A DNA stretch of 64,000 bases from JAICLK01 sp963742655. Its GTDB lineage: Bacteria; Patescibacteriota; Saccharimonadia; Saccharimonadales; UBA4665. The notes under the pieces are model-generated. The model did not search any database. It was not told the DNA's origin and was given only the letters and a program-made list of their open reading frames with translations. Where the stretch lies: NCBI GenBank assembly GCA_963742655.1, contig CAVUMM010000008.1, forward strand, positions 424,312 to 488,311, written 5' to 3'. Shown piece by piece: positions 1 to 8,263 of the stretch (within the stretch, counting starts at the first letter, position 1; each line of letters starts with the position of its first letter). The translations under genes and the position numbers were made by a program.

Positions 1-1446
1 CCGACAGGCACGCAAGCGTTAGATGCTGCAAGGCGCCGGCTGGCATTTGAAGAAGTCTTTGAATTGGCCCTGGCTAGCTTGCTTAACAAATATGAGTTGC
101 TCGAGGAGCAGGCTCCGAGTGTGCCGTTCGAGCAAAGTGTAGCCAAAAGCATTGTCAAGCATCTGCCGTTTATTCTGACTGACGCGCAGCGTAAAGTCGT
201 CTGGCAAATATACCTTGACATGCAGCATACGCAACCCATGAACCGGCTTGTTGAAGGCGACGTTGGATCGGGCAAAACGGTGGTGGCGGCCATGGCAGCT
301 GTGATGGTGATGCATCACGGCCATCAAGTTGCGTTCATGGCTCCGACGGAGCTGCTAGCCCGGCAACATGCAGCAACGTTGCAGAATATGCTCCAACCGC
401 TCGGATATGGCGACCGGGTTGGTTTGCTCGTCGGGAGCATGAAATCAAAACAAAAAGATAGTGCTCGGGAAGCAATTCGTACGAACAAAATTCAGCTTAT
501 CGTCGGCACGCAAGCATTGATTCAACAAAGCGTCGATATGCATAATCTCGAGCTCGTAATAATTGATGAACAACACCGCTTCGGAGTGGAACAGCGTAAA
601 AAACTGCAAGCCAAAGCCGGCCACATGCCCCACGTGCTGAGCCTGACTGCCACCCCGATTCCACGGTCGCTTGCATTGACTCTGTATGGCGACCTTGACA
701 TATCATTACTCGAAGACAAACCCGCTGAGCGAAAGCCAATCATAACCAAAGTTGCCTCTCCAAACAGTCTTGAGCAGCTTTATGCCGCCATTGACGTGCA
801 ACTAGCAGCCGGACGACAAATGTTCGTAGTGTGCCCGCTGATCAGTGATAACGATGGCGTGAATGTGAATTCGGTTGAAACGGTATACGACCGGTTAAGT
901 AAAAAAGTTTTTAAGCATCGCCGGGTCGGATTGCTGCACGGCAAGATGAAAGCGGATCTGAAAAATAAAGTCATGCAGCAATATGTTAATCATGAGCTCG
1001 ATATCCTAGTGGCGACTACCGTGATCGAAGTAGGGGTTGACGTGCCGAATGCCACCGTGATGCTCGTTGAGGCGGCCGAGAGGTTTGGCTTGGCGCAACT
1101 CCATCAATTGCGCGGCCGTGTAGGTCGGAGCGAACATCAGGGCTATTGCTACTTGGTGATGAGCGATTCAGCCGCTCCTTCAAAACGATTGCGCGCGCTG
1201 GCTGCATCGAATGACGGCTTTCGTTTAGCCGAGCTTGATTTAAGTTTGCGCGGGCCCGGGGCCATATACGGGCAGATGCAGCACGGTCAGTTGGATTTAC
1301 GCATTGCGAACTTAACTGATACGCGGTTGATCACGAGCGCACGCTATGCTGCCCAAAAGTTTATCGAGCGTCAAGAAAATTTGTTACAATATAAAGAGTT
1401 ACAAGGCCATATTTCCAGGCTGCGGGCCGTCACAAATTTAAATTAA
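1..1446 (+). CDS. recG: ATP-dependent DNA helicase RecG, 3' part (5' end outside window)
   Basis: RecG is the superfamily 2 helicase that remodels stalled replication forks and branched recombination intermediates. The frame is open from the first base, so the gene begins upstream; 481 residues are visible, covering the end of the N-terminal region and the complete helicase core. Walker A reads GDVGSGKT (near 257-280), the DEQH box with following RFGVEQR lies near 564-585, motif III is SLTATPIPRS, and motif VI is RGRVGRSEHQG. The C-terminal part LSLRGPGAIYGQMQHG matches the family pattern around the TRG region. It ends at TAA, 15 bases before a structured repeat. The family identity is certain; only the start is missing. 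Confidence 0.96.
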   Translation, partial: PTGTQALDAARRRLAFEEVFELALASLLNKYELLEEQAPSVPFEQSVAKSIVKHLPFILTDAQRKVVWQIYLDMQHTQPMNRLVEGDVGSGKTVVAAMAAVMVMHHGHQVAFMAPTELLARQHAATLQNMLQPLGYGDRVGLLVGSMKSKQKDSAREAIRTNKIQLIVGTQALIQQSVDMHNLELVIIDEQHRFGVEQRKKLQAKAGHMPHVLSLTATPIPRSLALTLYGDLDISLLEDKPAERKPIITKVASPNSLEQLYAAIDVQLAAGRQMFVVCPLISDNDGVNVNSVETVYDRLSKKVFKHRRVGLLHGKMKADLKNKVMQQYVNHELDILVATTVIEVGVDVPNATVMLVEAAERFGLAQLHQLRGRVGRSEHQGYCYLVMSDSAAPSKRLRALAASNDGFRLAELDLSLRGPGAIYGQMQHGQLDLRIANLTDTRLITSARYAAQKFIERQENLLQYKELQGHISRLRAVTNLN

Positions 1447-1460
1447 TCTATGAATCGCCA

Positions 1461-1537
1461 GAAGGGAAAAGTGCAACCTGAGCGACTGATTCACTTCGTT
1501 GCCCAGCGTGATGAGAAAAACCGAAGGTTTATCCTAT
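1461..1537 (+). repeat. Structured repeat element, copy A
   Basis: One of three related intergenic elements in the window (others at 51411-51499 and 51658-51738). All share a 5' block like AAGGGAAAAG-GCA, a variable stem-loop, and a 3' hairpin built from ATGAGAAAAACC and GGTTTATCCTAT here. In this copy the variable stem is GCAAC/GTTGC. It sits between recG and the next gene, so it may act as a terminator or a leader. No matching named RNA family is recognised. Confidence 0.6.
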
Positions 1538-1544
1538 TTCAATT

Positions 1545-2360
1545 ATGTATTCCGTAGTTTTTCATGCTCACCAGAAAATCGACCGTGTAGCTTTTCGTCA
1601 TTTACGGCAGTTGGTCGGCAAACCCGCGGCGTGGCCTTCTCTCAAGTCAATTCTGCATTTCGAGGGCAAACGAGGCCCTGACGCCGTAAAACTCAAAAAC
1701 AATCCCACTGCCGGAGAGCCGCCGTGGCATTTCATCGATCCATTTGATGCGACCGACCGCGATTTGAAGCTTACACTGCAATCACATTACGATTCGCTGG
1801 TTCGTGCGCTGCGGGTAAAAAGCACGGAACGGGTTGCATTTGAAGCGGCATGGTTGGCACATGCTTTGGTCGATGGCTTAACACCGGCGCATCATTATCC
1901 GTACGAAGAAGAACTGGAAGATTTGCGCGACGGCCGGGACCGTAAGACTCGAACATCAGTCATGCGTCGCATCACGGTCAAAGCCGACACGCACCGTGAA
2001 TCTGTCAAAAAAAGTTTTAAACTGGTCGGTCCAAAAGGTTTACTCATGACTCACACGGCTTTTGAAGGCGGCGCATTTATGATATTGTTGCCGCTTTCTT
2101 TAGACAAGGCGCAGCCGACGCAAGATGATCTCGACGCCGTACTACAGATGGGAGTTATCAAGTATTTTGAGCGTCAAGCGCGTGAAATAGGCGCGTTCAA
2201 TTTATACGAACGGTTTTACAGATTCGGTTGGACGCCGCGCCTTGCGAGGATTGTACGCAACGAAATGGCGCCTCGTATGACACAGATGGTTACGGTTGCT
2301 TGGTACGCCGCGCTGGTTGAAGCTGGAATCATAGAATCCACCAAAGGAATTCGGGTATGA
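1545..2360 (+). CDS. Unknown protein with a His-rich HALVDGLTPAHHYP motif
   Basis: I do not recognise this 271-residue protein. It has no signal peptide or membrane segment. The notable feature is a His/Asp/Glu cluster, HALVDGLTPAHHYPYEEE (residues about 106-123), which resembles a helical metal-binding segment as in zinc-dependent phospholipase C/nuclease folds; that resemblance is only by eye. The N-terminus also holds FHAHQK. The stop overlaps the rsmD start by four bases (ATGA), so the two are translationally coupled and may act together in rRNA or nucleic-acid metabolism. The start ATG at 1545 follows repeat copy A directly. Confidence 0.75.
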   Translation: MYSVVFHAHQKIDRVAFRHLRQLVGKPAAWPSLKSILHFEGKRGPDAVKLKNNPTAGEPPWHFIDPFDATDRDLKLTLQSHYDSLVRALRVKSTERVAFEAAWLAHALVDGLTPAHHYPYEEELEDLRDGRDRKTRTSVMRRITVKADTHRESVKKSFKLVGPKGLLMTHTAFEGGAFMILLPLSLDKAQPTQDDLDAVLQMGVIKYFERQAREIGAFNLYERFYRFGWTPRLARIVRNEMAPRMTQMVTVAWYAALVEAGIIESTKGIRV

Positions 2361-2887
2361 GAGTAATCGCAGGCAAGCTTGGCGGAAGATTATTTAACTC
2401 GCCGAAGGGTCACCGCACACACCCGATGAGCGACCGCGTGCGCGGTGCTTTATTTAATTCGCTCGGCGATATCGAGGGGCTGACGGTGCTCGATGCTTTT
2501 GCCGGCAGCGGCGCTCTCAGTTTCGAGGCTATCAGCCGCGGAGCCGATTCGGCGGTAGCGATCGATATCGATAAAAGTGCCGCTGATGTAATTACATCGA
2601 ACGCTCGGCAGCTCGGGCTGCGAAAAGAAGTCAAAGCTATCCGCGCCAATGCGAGCGGCTGGTCAGATAACAATAAAGAAATGCAGTTCGACATAGTAAT
2701 AGCCGCACCACCATACGATGATTTACAGCTTTCACTGGTCAAAAAGATTACGAAACATCTTGCCGCGGACGGCATTTTCGTACTTGATTGGCCCGGTAAT
2801 CTCGAGCCTCCGCAACTAGATTCGCTGCACATGGTAAAACAAAGCGATTTTGGTGACGCCCAGCTGATATTTTACAAACTTAGTTGA
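2357..2887 (+). CDS. rsmD: 16S rRNA (guanine(966)-N(2))-methyltransferase RsmD
   Basis: RsmD methylates N2 of G966 in 16S rRNA on the assembling small subunit using S-adenosylmethionine. The 176-residue protein has the family opening MRVIAGKLGGR, the THPMSDRVRGALFNSL segment, and the SAM loop VLDAFAGSGALSFEAISRGA. The catalytic motif, normally (D/N/S)PP(Y/F), reads AAPPYDD (about 2706-2720): alanine replaces the usual polar first residue. That is odd, because this position binds the target amino group; it could be a tolerated change or a consensus error. Start overlaps the previous stop as ATGA. Length is typical for the family. Confidence 0.88.
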   Translation: MRVIAGKLGGRLFNSPKGHRTHPMSDRVRGALFNSLGDIEGLTVLDAFAGSGALSFEAISRGADSAVAIDIDKSAADVITSNARQLGLRKEVKAIRANASGWSDNNKEMQFDIVIAAPPYDDLQLSLVKKITKHLAADGIFVLDWPGNLEPPQLDSLHMVKQSDFGDAQLIFYKLS

Positions 2888-2957
2888 TTACACTCGTTTT
2901 ATCGGTATGCATATTTCGAATTTTCGATTTATAATACGCATCGATACACAACATCAC

Positions 2958-3042
2958 GGGGATGTGGTGGAATTGGTAGACACGCATGCCTTAGGAGCAT
3001 GTGCCGCAAGGCGTGAAGGTTCAAGTCCTTTCATCCCCACCA
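2958..3042 (+). tRNA. tRNA-Leu (anticodon UAG)
   Basis: Acceptor arms GGGGATG and CATCCCC pair fully; the anticodon stem CATGC/GCATG encloses loop CTTAGGA with anticodon TAG. A long class II variable arm (TGCC-GCAA-GGCG) and the T loop TTCAAGT are present, and CCA is encoded. The ORF spanning it is a shadow. Confidence 0.97.
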
Positions 3043-3189
3043 GGGTACATTTTGCTGACATATTTTTAATTTTTATTTTTCGATCCGAACATTACAAATA
3101 ATATTTCAAAATTTATGCTGTGGCGGTGGGTTACGGAAGAGTAGTATGAAATTTATCGGATATTCTAAGGCCGCTATTTTTTTTAACAA

Positions 3190-3813
3190 TTATATTAACA
3201 AATCATTCCAATCGAAGCCTTCTGCGCCAGTTTCGGCGGCTACGATTGCGTCGATATCATTTTGATTTCTTGACTCGGACAAAATTCTATTCGCTTCGCC
3301 GATCATACGCATGATGAGCCCAAAACCTACTCTGATATAGCGTTGGTGGTTGACGTCCGCGGGCAATAATTCCATTTCCAGTTCTTCCATGAAACTAGCA
3401 AGCCCTTCATTTTCCGCTAAGCCCTGTTCGCCATAGCTAAGCACGGCTTGCGACCGTTGGTGTTGCACTTTATACGTATCTTTTTCGTCGGCAAGCTCGG
3501 GTATCGGTATCCGCAGCTTGGCGGCTTTAGCTTGCACTTCCGCCGGCGTGCATTCCTTAAGCACACGCAGGCCGATAAGCTCCCCGATCAGGAACGCTGC
3601 CGCTAACGGTCTTTCTTGGTCAACACCAAGCTGTCGATCAACTGGTTCTACGAAATTAGCTAACGCAAAGAGATTATCGAACCACCATGGAGCCTTACGA
3701 CTATATATGCGTGACAGACCTGCGGTATAGCCGGCATCCTCATGATTTCGAACCCGCACATCCTCCAGTACTGCTACAGGATTACCGAAATTTTCTGTAT
3801 CAAACACACTCAT
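3190..3813 (-). CDS. Unknown protein downstream of the Dop/PafA-like gene
   Basis: A 207-residue soluble protein that I do not recognise. It is mostly helical-looking and acidic, with a segment AAAFLIGELIGLRVLKECTP (about residues 71-90) that may be a buried helix, and it ends in FDWNDLLI. There is no C-terminal Gly-Gly-Glu/Gln, so it is not a Pup-like modifier as written. It lies 58 bases downstream of the Dop/PafA-like gene on the same strand and probably shares its transcript, which makes it a candidate partner or substrate of that enzyme; this is inference from position only. Confidence 0.7.
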   Translation of the reverse strand: MSVFDTENFGNPVAVLEDVRVRNHEDAGYTAGLSRIYSRKAPWWFDNLFALANFVEPVDRQLGVDQERPLAAAFLIGELIGLRVLKECTPAEVQAKAAKLRIPIPELADEKDTYKVQHQRSQAVLSYGEQGLAENEGLASFMEELEMELLPADVNHQRYIRVGFGLIMRMIGEANRILSESRNQNDIDAIVAAETGAEGFDWNDLLI

Positions 3814-3871
3814 GAAGCTACGCTAGCATAAATTGCCGCTCTTGCAAAACCGTGCGCCGGTGAATGCGGGA

Positions 3872-5287
3872 TCAATACGCGTAACTTGGATAAAAGGCGA
3901 CGAATCTATCTTGGCCTGATTCAACCACTATCATTCCTTCCCAACTTCCTTTTTTGATACCGATTACTTTTCTATAATGCCGGGATCTTTGTTCCGCGCG
4001 AGTATTTGGCGGATGTGTTTTTGCCCAATCAACCGATTCCGCATCGGGAGTACACGGCAGGGTTGTGTCCATCCGAGCAGTAACACCCGCGCCATGCCGT
4101 GCTCCAACCGCTTCGCCGCGTGCGCCAATTCGTGTCAGATCGTAGCCCCTGTCAATGGCACGTGCCTTGCTATCCGTCATACTATTTTTAGGTTCAGCTT
4201 TAGCATACTCGATTACAAGCCCCATTTTACGGGCCCAATCGGAACGGTCTGCTAACAATTCGATAGTGGCCTGCCCGTTCATGACTTGCAGGAAATCCTG
4301 GCAAAATTGATGCCGCATGCCCGCAATTGCCAAATAGGCTGCGGGCACATCCATGTAACTGGGCAACCTCTCGATGGCATAATCCATAAGTCGTCGCTCA
4401 CTATCAACAGCTGCCGTAAGTAGGTCAGATTGGGTTATCGTGCCTTCGGGTGTTAGGTTAAGCCCGTTGAAGTATTTACCGTTCGATGGATTTGTTATAG
4501 ATATTTTTCGGTCAAGCTCTTGCACCAACGGCGTTTGTATAAGTGCCGCGACAATTGCCACACCGCCAACCCGCATGACGTGCGCGGCGTTATTGACGTT
4601 TCGGTCGCCACTACGAATCTCCAGCCTGGAACCATGATCTTTATTGAACCTGAAATGTGAAGATTTGTAGGCGTAGCCATTGAAGTATTCTACGTCATCA
4701 ATCTTCTGCGCGTATCGCAATCCATTGGCAGTCACCAGGCCAGCACCGGAAATAAACGAACGATGGAAAAGGTGATTCAACAGTACGCTTGCTCCTGGAC
4801 CCGTAAAGCCGAAGTCATTTTGCGTCCGCATGTCAGCGTACAGGCTATCACCGAGAGATTCAGGAATCGAAGCGTTATCATGACAAGCCCAGGTATTTCT
4901 CTTTCCGGCTTCATTACCGTCAGCAACTCGGCGATGAATGAACAACATGACATCCTGGCCTGCGGCAATCGAAAGCCGTTTGGCATATTCAAGCATTACA
5001 TCTTGGTAAACGTCATCCATAGCAATTGAATAGGTAACAAGCTCGAAGGGATTTTCGCACTCCGGCTTTGCGACTTCCGGGCCGTGACTATCAAAATAAA
5101 TTAATCCGCCGTTCGTCATATGGCCCTGTACGCCAGTATGCATCGGTACGCCCCACATTAACTCCGCTAGAGCTTTGGTGTTAAATTCGCATGGGACAAA
5201 TTTTCCCGTTGCGTCCTTCATGCTTAATGTAGCGCGAGTTTCGTCCTCGCTGCTGACTATCGGCGGAAATTGCATTTTTTCAGACAT
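3872..5287 (-). CDS. Dop/PafA-like (Pup ligase/deamidase fold) carboxylate-amine ligase family protein
   Basis: Proteins of this family (glutamine-synthetase-like fold) attach the modifier Pup to lysines (PafA) or deamidate/remove it (Dop). Seen here: NGGLIYFDSHG followed by PEVAKPEC (residues about 59-77), with the same spacing as the Dop motif Y-x-D-x-x-H-P-E-Y-S-T-P-E-C, giving D66 as the probable catalytic aspartate; NTWACHDNA (131-139) in place of the YG-HENY motif; SGAG (180-183); SRLEIRSGDRNVNNAA (220-235) in place of the RLHV-GD-N segment; and a late RAIDRGYDL segment. The N-terminal ExE metal site is probably the EDE of SSEDETR. I start at 5287 (471 residues, a usual family length): an upstream ATG at 5359 is in frame, but a TTGACG-N17-TAAAGT promoter lies between them. 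No Pup or proteasome gene is visible. Family assignment is good; PafA versus Dop activity is open. Confidence 0.75.
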   Translation of the reverse strand: MSEKMQFPPIVSSEDETRATLSMKDATGKFVPCEFNTKALAELMWGVPMHTGVQGHMTNGGLIYFDSHGPEVAKPECENPFELVTYSIAMDDVYQDVMLEYAKRLSIAAGQDVMLFIHRRVADGNEAGKRNTWACHDNASIPESLGDSLYADMRTQNDFGFTGPGASVLLNHLFHRSFISGAGLVTANGLRYAQKIDDVEYFNGYAYKSSHFRFNKDHGSRLEIRSGDRNVNNAAHVMRVGGVAIVAALIQTPLVQELDRKISITNPSNGKYFNGLNLTPEGTITQSDLLTAAVDSERRLMDYAIERLPSYMDVPAAYLAIAGMRHQFCQDFLQVMNGQATIELLADRSDWARKMGLVIEYAKAEPKNSMTDSKARAIDRGYDLTRIGARGEAVGARHGAGVTARMDTTLPCTPDAESVDWAKTHPPNTRAEQRSRHYRKVIGIKKGSWEGMIVVESGQDRFVAFYPSYAY

Positions 5288-5309
5288 AAAACGTGTAGCT
5301 TTGATAATA

Positions 5310-5338
5310 ACTTTAGAATGAATATGGGTTAACGTCAA
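5310..5338 (-). promoter_or_regulatory. Promoter of the Dop/PafA-like gene
   Basis: On the minus strand TTGACG (5338-5333), a 17-base spacer, then TAAAGT (5315-5310). It lies downstream of the longest possible start and 22 bases before ATG 5287, so it decides the start choice. No Shine-Dalgarno sequence is seen in the short leader. Confidence 0.5.
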
Positions 5339-5439
5339 ATTTCCGGATAGTCGGTACATTAAGCTCTTATGAAAAAATCGAATAATCCAATGTACACATC
5401 TGATACAATAAACGAAACAGCATATTCAGGAATTTTCAC

Positions 5440-6798
5440 ATGGCATTATCGACACAACCTTATAAGGGCGCTCGTGATTTCTATCCCGAGGACAAACGCT
5501 TGCAGAAATACATGTTCGGAGTAATTCGCCGGACAGTTGAAAAATTTGGATACGAAGAATATGACGCACCGGTTCTGGAACCGTTAGAGCTATATATGGC
5601 AAAAACCGGCGAGGAAATTGTGAATGAGCAAACTTATGCGTTCGAAGACCGAGGCGGCCGGCGTGTCGCTCTCAGGCCTGAAATGACCCCTACTGTCAGC
5701 CGGCTTGTGGCAGCAAAACGGCAAGAGTTAACATATCCGTTACGGCTCTTTAATATCGGTGGCCGCTGGCGCTATGAACGACCGCAACGCGGCCGATACC
5801 GTGAGTTTTTCCAATTGGACGTCGACATATTCGGTATTGAATCCGTCGCGGCAGAGCAGGAGATTATCCGGATCGCAGACAGTGTTCTGCGTTCATTCGG
5901 TGCCACGCGCGAGATGTACACCATCCATATCAATAGCCGTAAGCTGATGGATTTTGTCATGCATGCTTATCTAGACTGTAATGACGTGCAGGCACACTCT
6001 ATCAGTAAGCTGATTGATCGCATGAACAAGATGGATCATCCCGAATTTCTCGCCCAAGCCGATGCATTGTTCAGCCCGAGCCAGCGCGAAGCAGGCGCGG
6101 TCGATAAACTTATGGCGGTGCTTAAGACCAAAAAGCCGGAACTTTTACCCGACGCACTCCAGTCGCACAATTCTGTCAATGAACTTTTGAGCGTACTGCA
6201 GCTTTTGCAAGATTCGGGAGTAACGAATGTGGTTTTTGATCCTACGATAATGCGCGGTTTTGATTACTATACGGATATCGTATTTGAAGTGTTCGACGCC
6301 AATCCCGACAACAATCGCTCTATGTTTGGCGGCGGTCGCTATGACGGTCTGGTAGGATTGTTCGGAGTTGAGCCCGTTCCGACCGTAGGTTTTGCGATGG
6401 GCGACGTCACGCTTGCGAATTTTCTGGAATCGCACGGTTTATTGCCGGAGTTACAGCCCGAAACTGATGTATACGTAATTTTTATAGGTAATGTATGGAA
6501 GCAGGCCCAAAGAGTAGTCGAAACGCTTCGCGATGAAGGCCTGAATGTTGCCGTCGATCTGACCGACCGCAAATTAGACAAGCAAATCAAAACTGCCGAC
6601 AAAAAAGGCGTCCATTATGTCGTGCTTATCGGCGAAAAAGAATTAGCCGATGGCCGTTACGTGCTGAAGCATCTTGGCACCGGCGCAGAAGAGCATCATT
6701 CGCCTGCACGGATCGTCAGTATCGTCCGTGATTATCGCGCGCGGCATACTTTTCGTACATTACCAAGCATGGACGACTCAGAGTTACTTGATGACTAA
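5440..6798 (+). CDS. hisS: Histidine--tRNA ligase
   Basis: Class II synthetase charging tRNA-His. The 452 residues contain motif 2 (FNIGGRWRYERPQRGRYREFF), the histidine-A loop GFDYYTDIVFEVF, GGGRYDGLVGLFG, and motif 3 (VPTVGFAMGDV), followed by the anticodon-binding domain with VDLTDRKLDKQIKTADKKG. The N-terminus has the usual KGARDFYPED. It is divergent from the Dop/PafA-like gene; an extended -10 box (TGATACAAT, 5401-5409) precedes it by about 30 bases. A 20-residue C-terminal tail beyond the domain ends in DDSELLDD. Ordinary in every other way. Confidence 0.97.
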   Translation: MALSTQPYKGARDFYPEDKRLQKYMFGVIRRTVEKFGYEEYDAPVLEPLELYMAKTGEEIVNEQTYAFEDRGGRRVALRPEMTPTVSRLVAAKRQELTYPLRLFNIGGRWRYERPQRGRYREFFQLDVDIFGIESVAAEQEIIRIADSVLRSFGATREMYTIHINSRKLMDFVMHAYLDCNDVQAHSISKLIDRMNKMDHPEFLAQADALFSPSQREAGAVDKLMAVLKTKKPELLPDALQSHNSVNELLSVLQLLQDSGVTNVVFDPTIMRGFDYYTDIVFEVFDANPDNNRSMFGGGRYDGLVGLFGVEPVPTVGFAMGDVTLANFLESHGLLPELQPETDVYVIFIGNVWKQAQRVVETLRDEGLNVAVDLTDRKLDKQIKTADKKGVHYVVLIGEKELADGRYVLKHLGTGAEEHHSPARIVSIVRDYRARHTFRTLPSMDDSELLDD

Positions 6799-6824
6799 AC
6801 CGGTTTGCTTGTTAAAGCTAATCC

Positions 6825-6854
6825 TTGCGGGTGAACAGATTAATCTGGTACAGT
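6825..6854 (+). promoter_or_regulatory. Promoter of tig
   Basis: TTGCGG (6825-6830), 18-base spacer, TACAGT (6849-6854) preceded by TGG, an extended -10. The tig ATG is only 8 bases beyond the -10 box, so the transcript is predicted to be leaderless or nearly so. Confidence 0.45.
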
Positions 6855-6862
6855 AGAAACTC

Positions 6863-8146
6863 ATGCAGGTAGAAAAAAAGCAAATTAGCGATACCAAAGT
6901 ACAGTTACTGATCACAGCCGAAATTGACGAATTAAACCAGGCCAAACAGCAAGCAATCCGGCAACTTGGCCGCGATGTTCGGGTACAAGGTTTCCGCGAC
7001 GGCAAAGTACCGCCGGCCATTGCCGAGAAGCAGATCGATCCAAGTTCGTTACAATCGCGCGTGCTTGATATCGTCATCAACCAGATTTACGGGCAAGCCG
7101 TCGTGCAGGAGCACATGCGCCCGGTTTCCCAGCCGGAAGTTTCAATCAAAAAGTTCGTGCCGTATACCGATTTGCAAATCGAACTCGACGTCGAAGTTCT
7201 GGGGCCTGTAAAATTGCCGGACTACACTAAAATTAAGCTTACACCCAAGCCGGTAACAATTACCGATAAAGATGTCGCCGAAGTTATTGAAGCCCTGCGC
7301 ATCCGTGCCGCCGACAAGCAAGAAGTGGCGCGCGCGGCCGCCAAAGATGATGAGGTATTGATAGATTTTGCCGGTACGGATGCGGAATCTGGCGACCCGA
7401 TCCAGGGTGCCGACGGCAAAGATTATCCATTGTTACTCGGAAGCGACAGCTTTATCCCCGGATTTGAAGACAACATACTGGGACTTACTGCCGGGCAGGA
7501 CAAATTATTCACTCTGACATTCCCGAAAGATTATGGCGTCAAGACACTGCAGAAACGCAAAGTTACTTTCAAAGTGATTGTCAAATCTGTCAGTGAACTC
7601 ACGAAGCCAAAAGTCGACGATGCGTTCGCCGCCAAAGTCGGACCCTTTAAAACGCTGGCTGAACTGAAGGCTGATATAAAGAAGCAGCTCACGGCGGAGC
7701 GTCAAAACGAAGCCGACAGGAATTTTGAAAACGAGCTTGTCGAAAAGATCGTCGAACAATCTCTAGTAACGGTGCCGCAAGCGTTAATCGACGAAGAAGC
7801 TGAACGGCTTGAAACTGAAGAACGCCGAAACCTGGTATATCGCGGGCAGACATGGCAAGAGCATTTGGCATCCGAAGGTTTGACCGAAGCTGAACATCGT
7901 GATCAAAAACGGCCGCAAGCAGAACTTCGCATCAGAACCGGTTTAGTATTGAGCGAGATAGCCGAAAAGGAAAAATTAAGCGTCAGCCCCGAAGAGCTCG
8001 AAATCCGATTGCAGATCCTGAAAGGCCAATACCAGGATAAACAGATGCAAGCCGAGCTCGACAAACCTGAAAATCAACGCGATATTCAAAGCCGGCTGCT
8101 TACCGAAAAAACGCTCACAAAGCTCAAGTCGTACGCTACGAAGTAA
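6863..8146 (+). CDS. tig: Trigger factor (ribosome-associated chaperone/prolyl isomerase)
   Basis: Trigger factor binds L23 at the peptide exit and folds nascent chains. The 427-residue protein has the ribosome-binding signature in the form VQGFRDGKVPP (residues about 43-53), a complete FKBP-type isomerase domain (DDEVLIDFAGTDAESG to FPKDYGVKTL, about 165-235) and the helical C-terminal cradle domain. It lies just upstream of clpP, the common tig-clpP order, but the two are separated by a CIRCE-controlled promoter, so clpP can be expressed alone under stress. The start ATG has no convincing Shine-Dalgarno site and follows a -10 box closely. Confidence 0.96.
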   Translation: MQVEKKQISDTKVQLLITAEIDELNQAKQQAIRQLGRDVRVQGFRDGKVPPAIAEKQIDPSSLQSRVLDIVINQIYGQAVVQEHMRPVSQPEVSIKKFVPYTDLQIELDVEVLGPVKLPDYTKIKLTPKPVTITDKDVAEVIEALRIRAADKQEVARAAAKDDEVLIDFAGTDAESGDPIQGADGKDYPLLLGSDSFIPGFEDNILGLTAGQDKLFTLTFPKDYGVKTLQKRKVTFKVIVKSVSELTKPKVDDAFAAKVGPFKTLAELKADIKKQLTAERQNEADRNFENELVEKIVEQSLVTVPQALIDEEAERLETEERRNLVYRGQTWQEHLASEGLTEAEHRDQKRPQAELRIRTGLVLSEIAEKEKLSVSPEELEIRLQILKGQYQDKQMQAELDKPENQRDIQSRLLTEKTLTKLKSYATK

Positions 8147-8167
8147 CGAAGTTAACGATAGACTGAA

Positions 8168-8194
8168 TTAGCACTCTTGACGTGTGAGTGCTAA
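8168..8194 (+). promoter_or_regulatory. CIRCE operator (HrcA binding site)
   Basis: A perfect inverted repeat TTAGCACTC, nine-base spacer, GAGTGCTAA, identical to the canonical CIRCE half-sites bound by the heat-shock repressor HrcA. It covers the -35 box of the clpP promoter, so HrcA binding should block transcription at normal temperature. Confidence 0.95.
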
Positions 8195-8205
8195 TTTTCT
8201 ATACT
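8177..8205 (+). promoter_or_regulatory. clpP promoter
   Basis: TTGACG (8177-8182) inside the CIRCE spacer, 17 bases, then TATACT (8200-8205). The spacing is ideal for a housekeeping sigma factor; transcription would start near 8212, leaving a leader of about 50 bases with a TTCGGAGGT Shine-Dalgarno site before ATG 8264. Confidence 0.85.
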
Positions 8206-8263
8206 TAAATTACTGTACGTAGAATACAATTTTTAAAAGTTTCTGATTACTTCGGAGGTAAAC

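Noticed and set aside
2907..3101. 64-codon ORF across tRNA-Leu
   Set aside because: It overlaps the tRNA completely; a chance open frame.
3190..3813. The 207-residue neighbour as a Pup-type modifier
   Set aside because: Pup is about 64 residues and ends in GG-E/Q; this protein is far longer and ends in WNDLLI.
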